In this document: piece by piece, positions 59,385 to 64,000 of the stretch | Layout: the number at the start of each line of letters is the position of its first letter | How positions within the stretch are numbered: position 1 is the first letter of the stretch | Source of the DNA: JAIBJN01 sp963830885 | Lineage (GTDB): Bacteria; Actinomycetota; Thermoleophilia; Gaiellales; Gaiellaceae | NCBI GenBank assembly: GCA_963830885.1 | Contig: CAWHOA010000012.1 | Location: 62,001-126,000 of the forward strand | DNA: 64,000 bases | Direction of reading: 5' to 3' | Made by a program: the position numbers and the translations under genes | The notes under the pieces: model-generated | Told to the model about the DNA's origin: nothing | The model's database searches: none | What the model saw: the letters and a program-made list of their open reading frames with translations, nothing else

Positions 59385-59564
59385 TCAAACCCGCATGGTG
59401 CCGTAGGGCCGTTCTCGGTCGTTTCGGTCCTCCTGCACGGTTCTGACGCTGCCACGGAAGCCCGTTGAGCGGAAAACCGCATGGTTGAGCGGGTCAGGTG
59501 TGCCGAGGGTGCCGGTGAGGAGGGAGCCCGCGATAGTGGCGAGGACAAAGAGGAGAATCCCCAA
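59385..59564 (-). CDS. Small membrane ORF downstream of the GAF gene
   Basis: A 59-residue ORF from a TTG start: one hydrophobic span (LGILLFVLATIAGSLLTGTL) and a polar tail (FRSTGFRGSVRTVQEDRNDR). It begins 18 bases after the stop of the GAF gene on the same strand. Composition and layout look like a real small membrane protein, but with a TTG start and no ribosome site it is uncertain. Confidence 0.35.
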   Translation of the reverse strand: MGILLFVLATIAGSLLTGTLGTPDPLNHAVFRSTGFRGSVRTVQEDRNDRERPYGTMRV

Positions 59565-59582
59565 GGACGTGACGGTCGCGCT

Positions 59583-60143
59583 CTACGGTTCGGTGATGTA
59601 GCCGTACCCCGGGCGTCGGGCGGCTCGGAGAGCGTCGAGGGTGGCACCCGTGAACGCGGCGAGCTCGCGGATGCGGTCTTCGTCCTCCGCGGTGAAGTCG
59701 GCTCCTCCCGACTTGTCGGAGAGCTGCAGAAGCCCGTAATCGCGGCCGTCCTCGCCGCAGACTTCCGTGGCCAGCCAGCCGCGCATCGGTGGGTGGCTGT
59801 CGGCCACGTCGCCGAAGCCGGCCCAGGCGGGATGGGCCTCGACCTGGTCCTGCGTCAGACGTACTACCTCACCTGGCTCGAGCCGGATGCTGTGCAACCC
59901 GTGACCGCGCGGGTCGACGCGAAAGTCGCGCCAGCGCGCGTAATGCGCGCTCAGGTTGAAGAACTTGCGCGTTGCATGTCCGTCACCGTCGAGGTCGATA
60001 CTGAGGGCAGCTTGCTCAGCGTCGGTCAGGGCTCGCGCGAGGCTGCAGGCGCGGTGCAGGAGATCGTCCAGGCGAGCGGCGAGCTGAGGGTCATCGGCGA
60101 CCTCGGGGGCGATCTCGGTGCCCACGTCTCCGCTGGTCGTCAT
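59583..60143 (-). CDS. GAF-domain protein
   Basis: A 186-residue protein. The GAF domain covers about residues 15-180: LAARLDDLLHRACSLARALT starts it, HPPMRGWLATEVCGEDGRDYGLLQ is the central beta pair (HPPMRGWLATEVCGE, YGLLQLSDK) and FTAEDEDRIRELAAFTGATL is the C-terminal helix shared by bacterial GAF sensors. There is no kinase or output domain, so it is a stand-alone ligand or redox sensor, or a fragment. The gene lies between the two tRNA-Pro copies, so it probably came with a mobile element. Confidence 0.75.
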   Translation of the reverse strand: MTTSGDVGTEIAPEVADDPQLAARLDDLLHRACSLARALTDAEQAALSIDLDGDGHATRKFFNLSAHYARWRDFRVDPRGHGLHSIRLEPGEVVRLTQDQVEAHPAWAGFGDVADSHPPMRGWLATEVCGEDGRDYGLLQLSDKSGGADFTAEDEDRIRELAAFTGATLDALRAARRPGYGYITEP

Positions 60144-60180
60144 GAACCTTCCTCGTTTAGGGCGCTACTCGCTTGGAACC

Positions 60181-60498
60181 CTACCGGGCGACGTCCTCGC
60201 TGGTCACACGCCTCAATCCTTGCTGCTGTTCGAGGGCGCGCTCACGAGCAAAGATGGTCTCGATGATCGCCTTGTAGGCCTCCTGCTTTCCGGCCTTGTC
60301 ATTGAGGCGAGCCGCATCCACGAGCGCCTTTGCATGAACCCCTAGCACGGCCAAGGCTTTGCGCTCGCGATCCGCGACGAGCTCGTCCGGAAGGTCTCCG
60401 CTGTGGGCGATGAAGGCGTCGCGTTCGCCGAGCCATTGACGCATGCCGGCCCCGTCCACGCTGTAGGTGTCGGCCAGCCCGACCAGACCTACGGCCAC
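60181..60498 (-). CDS. Hypothetical helical protein inside the tRNA duplication
   Basis: A 105-residue, mainly helical protein (ERDAFIAHSGDLPDELVADR, KALAVLGVHAKALVDAARLN, ETIFARERALEQQQGLRRV). The in-frame DNA continues upstream without a convincing start (EYVRQQVAVGLVG), so the 5' end may have been lost and the GTG chosen is provisional. No family recognised. Same strand as the GAF gene, 37 bases upstream of it; the two could be cotranscribed. Confidence 0.5.
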   Translation of the reverse strand: MAVGLVGLADTYSVDGAGMRQWLGERDAFIAHSGDLPDELVADRERKALAVLGVHAKALVDAARLNDKAGKQEAYKAIIETIFARERALEQQQGLRRVTSEDVAR

Positions 60499-60672
60499 CT
60501 GCTGCCGGACGTACTCGACAGGACGCGGACGGCGCTCGACACGTTCCTCGCGGCACCCGCCGCCGGGGCCGGCGAGAGCGCAGGTTTCGGTCCCTAGTCG
60601 TCCAACGACTCACGCCGCTCGGTCCCCACGATGAGCGGCGATGCAGCACGTGGGCTAGGCTTGGGGCAGTCG

Positions 60673-60747
60673 CGGGGCGTGGCGCAGCCTGGTTAGCGCG
60701 CTAGTCTGGGGGACTAGAGGTCCCGAGTTCAAATCTCGGCGCCCCGA
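60673..60747 (+). tRNA. tRNA-Pro (anticodon GGG)
   Basis: A complete cloverleaf: acceptor CGGGGCG/CGCCCCG, D arm GCGC-AGCCTGGTTA-GCGC, anticodon arm CTAGT-CTGGGGG-ACTAG (anticodon GGG), variable AGGTC, T arm CCGAG-TTCAAAT-CTCGG and discriminator A, 75 nt. The 3' CCA is not encoded and must be added. TAGGCT 13 bases upstream is the probable -10, and a strong terminator follows. Confidence 0.96.
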
Positions 60748-60753
60748 TAAGAG

Positions 60754-60779
60754 AGAAGCCCTGCGGTTGCAGGGCTTCT
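60754..60779 (+). terminator. Intrinsic terminator after tRNA-Pro
   Basis: AGAAGCCCTGC-GGTT-GCAGGGCTTCT: a perfect 11-bp stem with a four-base loop, followed by TCGGTTCC. Seven bases beyond the tRNA. Confidence 0.85.
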
Positions 60780-60834
60780 TCGGTTCCGGTGCTCGTCGGC
60801 CGTGGCCGGCCGGCGGCGAAAAGTCAGCGGAAAG

Positions 60835-60966
60835 TCAGCGCACTTCGGGCTCGTCGGCCGTTCCGAGGCCGCCTGCAAGGAGGCGCTCGCGGGCCTCGGC
60901 ACGGGCCTCAGGGCCGAATCGGCCGACGTAGTGGCGCACCCACACGTCGAGGGAGTGGCCTGTGAG
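60835..60966 (-). pseudogene. Tyrosine recombinase (integrase) C-terminal remnant
   Basis: The last 44 codons of a frame end with TGHSLDVWVRHYVGRFG then PEARAEARERLLAGGLG, which matches the conserved C-terminal end of phage-type integrases: (G)HS, a catalytic-type His and Tyr nearby (RHY) and the long final helix. Upstream in the frame nothing integrase-like is present; the join at about 60966 is where the neighbouring zinc-finger frame takes over. It points at the tRNA-Pro from 90 bases away, the usual place and direction of an integrase in an element inserted at a tRNA. Confidence 0.65.
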
Positions 60967-61345
60967 CGAGCTCACCCGTCGCCTCGAGGCCGAGCTCGGC
61001 ACACACGTAGTCGACGGGCTCGGCCGGCATCTCGCCGGCCTCTGGCGCGACACCTTGCAGGCGCAGAAGCTCGAGCGCCGCTCTCCACGACGTCGGATGC
61101 CTCGCGCCGGCATGAGCGGCCACGATCGCCAGCAGGCGCTTCGGGTCGAGGGCTCGGGTCAGGGCCTCGTCGAGCCGGCCGTTCGGCGCGATCGGGACGA
61201 CCTCGGCGACGGGCGCCGGTGCGACTCGTTGCCGCCGGCGATGGTTCGCCGTGCGGCAGGCCGTCGAGCAGAACCTCCGGTCGGCTCGGGAGAGGCCGAG
61301 CGTCCGGTCGCAGGTCTCGCAGCGACGTTCGAGCGCGGCCGTCAT
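60908..61345 (-). CDS. Small zinc-finger protein, phage/plasmid-like
   Basis: A 145-residue protein starting MTAALERRCETCDRTLGLSR with C-x2-C, then ADRRFCSTACRTANHRRRQR with C-x3-C: a cysteine-pair zinc finger of the type used by small phage and actinobacterial DNA-binding proteins. The middle (LDPKRLLAIVAAHAGARHPT SWRAALELLRLQG) resembles the helical start of terminase-small-subunit-like proteins. The last 19 residues read through the integrase remnant in another frame and are not native, so its own 3' end has been lost. Confidence 0.6.
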   Translation of the reverse strand: MTAALERRCETCDRTLGLSRADRRFCSTACRTANHRRRQRVAPAPVAEVVPIAPNGRLDEALTRALDPKRLLAIVAAHAGARHPTSWRAALELLRLQGVAPEAGEMPAEPVDYVCAELGLEATGELAHRPLPRRVGAPLRRPIRP

Positions 61346-61435
61346 GGAGACAAGGTACTCCCGCGCCAGCGTCTTAGGGCAGTGGCGGCGGACGACGCCT
61401 GGCGAGCCTCTGTATTCCGCTGCGAGACTACGCAG

Positions 61436-61825
61436 GTGCCCGACCCGGCTGAAGTCGTTCGATCGTTCGTCGATGCATACGACGCTCGTGACCGTGCGCG
61501 GATGCGCGCGCTCCTGTCGGCTGATCTAGTCGGCTATGTCACGACCGCGGATGCGGGCGTCGATCGTGTCGACGGTGCCGAGGCGTACCTTGCTCGCCTG
61601 CCCGATCCGCCCGATGCCGAACTCTCGCTGCGCGTCACGCAGTCGGTCGGCGTCGCACCCGATCAGGCGCTGGCGATGGTCGAGATCCGCGCGAGGCGCG
61701 GAGAGCGGGAGCTTCACAACTTCGGCGCGTTCCTCTCGCGCGTCCACGACGGACGGATCACGGAGGTCTGGATGGTCGACGCGCTTCCGGCGCTCAGTTA
61801 CGAGTTCTGGTCAAGCGCCCCGTAG
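61436..61825 (+). CDS. SnoaL/NTF2-like protein
   Basis: A 129-residue protein from a GTG start (VPDPAEVVRSFVDAYDARDR). It has the cone-shaped NTF2 fold order: N-terminal helices with MRALLSADLVGYVTTADAGV, then strands LRVTQSVGVAPDQALAMVEI and GERELHNFGAFLSRVHDGRI TEVWMVD. Such domains bind small ligands or act as cyclases or isomerases; SnoaL-like members often lack a known substrate. The N-terminal residues FVDAYDARDRARM are typical. Adjacent genes do not indicate a pathway. Confidence 0.8.
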   Translation: MPDPAEVVRSFVDAYDARDRARMRALLSADLVGYVTTADAGVDRVDGAEAYLARLPDPPDAELSLRVTQSVGVAPDQALAMVEIRARRGERELHNFGAFLSRVHDGRITEVWMVDALPALSYEFWSSAP

Positions 61826-61993
61826 TTACCGCCGGATCCCGCGTCGCGCCAGGCTCTAGCCGTTACGGCGAAAACTGCACGAGAGTTTTTCTCCCGGCCA
61901 CAGTTCCCGTCGGGTTTCAACGGTCCGGGCCTAAGGCCCCCTGCCCTCCTCCCGCTCCGCGATCGTGGGCGCCAGCCTCAACGCTCACCTGCC

Positions 61994-62424
61994 ATGAGCG
62001 TCGACGCGCTCGACGTCGCCTTCGCCAGCCTCTTTGTTGCCGCGATTAGCTCGTTCTCGCGTTCGTCGCTGGATGGCGGGATCGCCGCCACGCTCGGGTG
62101 CTGGCGCACGACGAGTGGCTCTCGACCCGTCGCGGCGACCTCTAGGTCGACCTGCTCGATTACGTCTATCGGACCGTCGCCAACGTCGACCACTACAACG
62201 TCTCGCAGGGGAAGGTCGAGCCGTCCCCGGACGAGGCGCGTCGGCTACAGGCACGCCTCACCACCTATAGCTCCGCCGAGGTAGCCGCCGCAGCCACGGA
62301 AGTCATCATGCAGTCGCTCGCGCTCTCCCCGGCCCCTCCATCGCGATCGGACGAGGGCACGACCTACAGGAAGCTCGACATGACGCGGGCCGAGCTTATG
62401 GAGCGAGGAGGGCGCTTGAGGTGA
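61994..62424 (+). pseudogene. Broken small membrane protein (one frameshift, one nonsense)
   Basis: From an ATG the first frame gives SVDALDVAFASLFVAAIS, an outside-then-hydrophobic start. One base appears lost at about 62050; the next frame continues LVLAFVAGWRDRRHARVLAH with DEWLSTRRGDL, reaches TAG at 62143 where homologues would have Tyr, and continues VDLLDYVYRTVANVDHYNVS ... EARRLQARLTTYSSAEVAAA ... RAELMERGGRLR. Together this is a recognisable actinobacterial pattern: one membrane span then a helical domain of about 120 residues. It is clearly disabled. Confidence 0.6.
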
Positions 62425-62518
62425 AGGTGTCGGCCGAACTGGCAAGCCTGCCGAGCACGAAGTCTCGGGGCTAGTGCCGCCGTCCGCAGGTTCGGTCTGA
62501 CGGGGTTGGGAAGGAGTT

Positions 62519-62593
62519 ATGTCTCCTGCGCCGACCTGGAGCGTACTCGCCAAGATCACCGAGCGCGAGCCACGGCTTGCGCTTGCGGCGTAA
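62519..62593 (+). CDS. Very short ORF with a good ribosome binding site
   Basis: A 24-codon ORF (MSPAPTWSVLAKITEREPRL ending ALAA) preceded by GGGAAGGAGTT, the best Shine-Dalgarno of the neighbourhood. Could be the retained start of a truncated gene. The rest of 62425-62623 shows nothing convincing. Confidence 0.2.
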   Translation: MSPAPTWSVLAKITEREPRLALAA

Positions 62594-62623
62594 CGGACTG
62601 AAATCGCGCGGCCCTCTCGCGGC

Positions 62624-62983
62624 TCAAGGGTGCTGCCAGAGGGCGTTGACGATCTTCCATCCCTCGCGCGTACGCACCAGGTGCAGGTATTCGACGTAGA
62701 CGGCGGAGCGGACGGTCACATTCGCGATCTCGCGATGCAGGTGCTCGACTTCGACTTCGAGTCCGCGATCAGGGACGTCTCGCGTCTTCCCGATCCCCTT
62801 CGCCGTGGCCTCGATCATCTCCCGCGCCGTGAGCTTCTCCAGTTCCCCGGGGGCAGGAGCGTCGTCCGGGGATCGCTTGGCCAAATCGGGATGGAGCGTC
62901 CCCTCCATGCGGGCGGCGTCGCCATCGAACCATCCCTCGAAGTAGTCGAGCGCCACGCGCACGATCGCGTCGCGGTCAGCCAC
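62624..62983 (-). CDS. Lumazine-binding/NTF2-like domain protein
   Basis: A 119-residue protein from a GTG start with GAGGAGGA upstream. VADRDAIVRVALDYFEGWFD and GDAARMEGTLHPDLAKRSPD begin it and VEYLHLVRTREGWKIVNALW QHP ends it, matching the putative lumazine-binding (NTF2-like) family that is often found as single-domain proteins. Ligand unknown. An ATG 15 codons upstream (63028) is possible, adding SGVAEEESR. No partner gene. Confidence 0.78.
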   Translation of the reverse strand: MADRDAIVRVALDYFEGWFDGDAARMEGTLHPDLAKRSPDDAPAPGELEKLTAREMIEATAKGIGKTRDVPDRGLEVEVEHLHREIANVTVRSAVYVEYLHLVRTREGWKIVNALWQHP

Positions 62984-63302
62984 CCTAGATTCCTCCTCAG
63001 CCACGCCAGAACGATAGCCGCGGTCCATCACGCCGCGAACTCTACGGCGACCCAGGAACCGGCGGAACCCGAACCCGACCGAACTTGCGGATGGGTCTGC
63101 TAGCTGTCGGGTAGACTCGCCGCGTCCCTGACCCTCTCGGCCGTCATCCTTCGTCCCGCGGGAGCCGCCGAGGGTACAGGGTCCAGGTGCCGGCGAAGGT
63201 AACCGGCCTACGGGAACCCGTAGATGGGTTTGCCTTCTCAGCCGCCTGGCAATGCCCCGTCGCCATCTGGCCTCGTGGCATGGCAAGGCACGGTGCTGGA
63301 CA
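62984..63302. other. Gene-free stretch with short hairpins
   Basis: About 320 bases without a convincing gene on either strand. A hairpin CTACGG-GAAC-CCGTAG (63208-63223) and a GTAGACTC hexamer (TAGACT near 63112) are visible. Possibly the promoter region of the NTF2-like gene plus remnant DNA. Confidence 0.3.
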
Positions 63303-63338
63303 CTCGGCCCGATCCGCCTGCGGGTGAGTCGGGCCGAG
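63303..63338 (-). terminator. Hairpin downstream of the broken minus-strand gene
   Basis: CTCGGCCCGA and TCGGGCCGAG form a perfect 10-bp stem with a 16-base loop, 11 bases beyond the stop of the minus-strand gene. Confidence 0.5.
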
Positions 63339-63348
63339 CTTCGCCCGG

Positions 63349-63745
63349 CTAGAGCTCGAGGTCGCGGAGCGCGGCCTTCACGTCGTCGGGCAGGGCACCG
63401 TTCAAGACGTACCGCCTCGACGAGCCGCAGTAGTCGACCCGGCCTTGGCGCACCTCCTCGTTCAGCACGAGCCTGAGCGACACCGGGTCGCCGATCGGGC
63501 TCCGGCGTAGGAGCTCCGTGAACGTCAGCCGTGCTCGACCTGCCGAGCTCGACTCCGGGCGGTCGCCTCGCGCGCCGGCGAGCCCGGAAGGCTTCCGGGT
63601 CTCGCTCGCGTCGGGCTCGCTCGCGCTCACGGGCGTCGGCGATCGCTTGCAGGCGCCACTCCGGGTCGCGGCGGCAGCACCGACCGGGCGAGAGCATAAG
63701 CGCGACGCGCTCGTCGTAGCGCTCGACGACGCGTGCTGGATCAAT
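63349..63745 (-). pseudogene. Small phage-like gene, probably frameshifted
   Basis: The 5' part, in one frame, reads DPARVVERYDERVALMLSPG then CCRRDPEWRLQAIADARERE, a composition typical of small actinophage and plasmid proteins. Near 63560 coding potential moves to another frame, which reads RARLTFTELLRRSPIGDPVS and LRLVLNEEVRQGRVDYCGSS RRYVLNGALPDDVKAALRDL, resembling a winged-helix end. A single indel would join them into about 130 residues. No clear start codon; a TTG or an internal ATG (MLSPGR) may be used. Function unknown. Confidence 0.5.
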
Positions 63746-63763
63746 CGCGCTAGTGTCCTCGGG

Positions 63764-64000
63764 GTGGACGGTGTTCTGCGGGAAGTGGTCGACAGCGACC
63801 TCGACGCGTTCTTCGAGCACCAGCGCGAGCCCGAGGCGAACCGGATGGCGGCCTTCCCGGCCCGCGACCGCGAGGCCTTCGACGCGCACTGGCGGCGGCT
63901 CCTTGCCGACGACTCGCTGACGAAGAAGACGATCGTCTACGAGGGCGAGGTAGCCGGCAACGTCGGGTGCTGGGAGCAGGAGGGGCGGCGGCTCGTCGGC
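63764..64000 (+). CDS. GNAT-family acetyltransferase, N-terminal part (runs off the window)
   Basis: The frame is open from a GTG to the window end with 79 residues: VDGVLREVVDSDLDAFFEHQ, REPEANRMAAFPARDREAFD AHWRRLL and TIVYEGEVAGNVGCWEQEG. This is the first half of a RimJ/RimL-like N-acetyltransferase (the QREPEANRMAAF motif is typical). TAGTGT ends seven bases before the GTG, so a leaderless promoter is likely. The acetyl-CoA site lies outside the window. Confidence 0.75.
   Translation, partial: MDGVLREVVDSDLDAFFEHQREPEANRMAAFPARDREAFDAHWRRLLADDSLTKKTIVYEGEVAGNVGCWEQEGRRLVG

Noticed and set aside
61978..62193. Minus-strand ORF of 71 codons overlapping the broken membrane gene
   Set aside because: Fairly protein-like (VDVGDGPIDVIEQVDLEVAA), but the plus-strand reading has a coherent membrane span plus helical domain that continues well beyond it, so this is more likely its shadow.
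1..64000. CRISPR arrays, rRNA genes, insertion sequences
   Set aside because: Looked for regularly spaced repeats, conserved rRNA segments and transposase motifs; none seen.

Overview
The window reads as chromosome of a very GC-rich actinobacterium. Marker gene types (rpsB-tsf-pyrH-frr-uppS-cdsA-dxr-rseP-ispG-proS, sepF-yggT-divIVA, a DHH-CBS tRNA nucleotidyltransferase, a Gram-positive type GAAC-N4-GTTC SOS box, GTG/TTG starts and 4-base start/stop overlaps) and the accessory gene mix suggest the deep-branching class Thermoleophilia (Gaiellales/Solirubrobacterales). That placement is inference from gene content, not from a search.

Layout. 1-5.8 kb: end of pyruvate phosphate dikinase, a lipoprotein, a zinc-finger rhomboid protease, ComB, a pair of tiny overlapping ORFs, and a cupin/SDR/class III aminotransferase operon. 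6.5-9.5 kb: molybdate uptake, modC-modB-regulator divergent from a twice-frameshifted modA, with a palindromic operator between them. 9.5-15.7 kb: DUF4235, a Glu/Leu/Phe/Val dehydrogenase, a secreted metalloprotease, LtrA, GNAT, cupin and SRPBCC genes. 15.7-20.9 kb: a DHA2-type drug exporter that reads in frame into a beheaded GH15 glucoamylase/trehalase, divergent from a frameshifted large LuxR regulator. 20.9-26.7 kb: a mutagenic translesion repair locus (imuB-like, DUF6504, dnaE2), with two SOS boxes in the imuB promoter. 26.7-36.2 kb: FAD oxidoreductase, nuclease/phosphatase, class V aminotransferase, lipoprotein, HD protein, murA with Asp in place of the fosfomycin-target Cys, ridA, and a secreted fibronectin-like protein. 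36.2-43.9 kb: tRNA CCA enzyme, pgeF, yggS, sepF, yggT, divIVA, a DksA/TraR protein, lspA and rluD (cell division, wall and envelope). 44-47.9 kb: a large secreted M36 protease and a GGDEF cyclase. 48-58.2 kb: translation, lipid and isoprenoid operon. 58.2-64 kb: accessory, partly decayed DNA around a tRNA-Pro gene: a 41-bp duplicate of the tRNA 5' half, an integrase remnant, a zinc-finger ORF and several broken small genes; a GNAT gene runs off the end.

The least expected thing in the window is a family of dispersed palindromic elements (four copies, about 78-166 bp) that sit against stop codons between genes. Three share a conserved roughly 50-nt hairpin core; the outer arms of one copy have a different sequence but remain complementary, which points to selection on structure. 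Other points of interest are an apparently general leaderless promoter layout (TANNNT about 7-12 bases before the start codon), the twin-SOS-box imuB promoter, and a run of single-base frameshifts (modA twice, LuxR, imuB, two genes near the tRNA) that are either assembly indels or real decay. No rRNA gene, CRISPR array or intact insertion sequence was seen.
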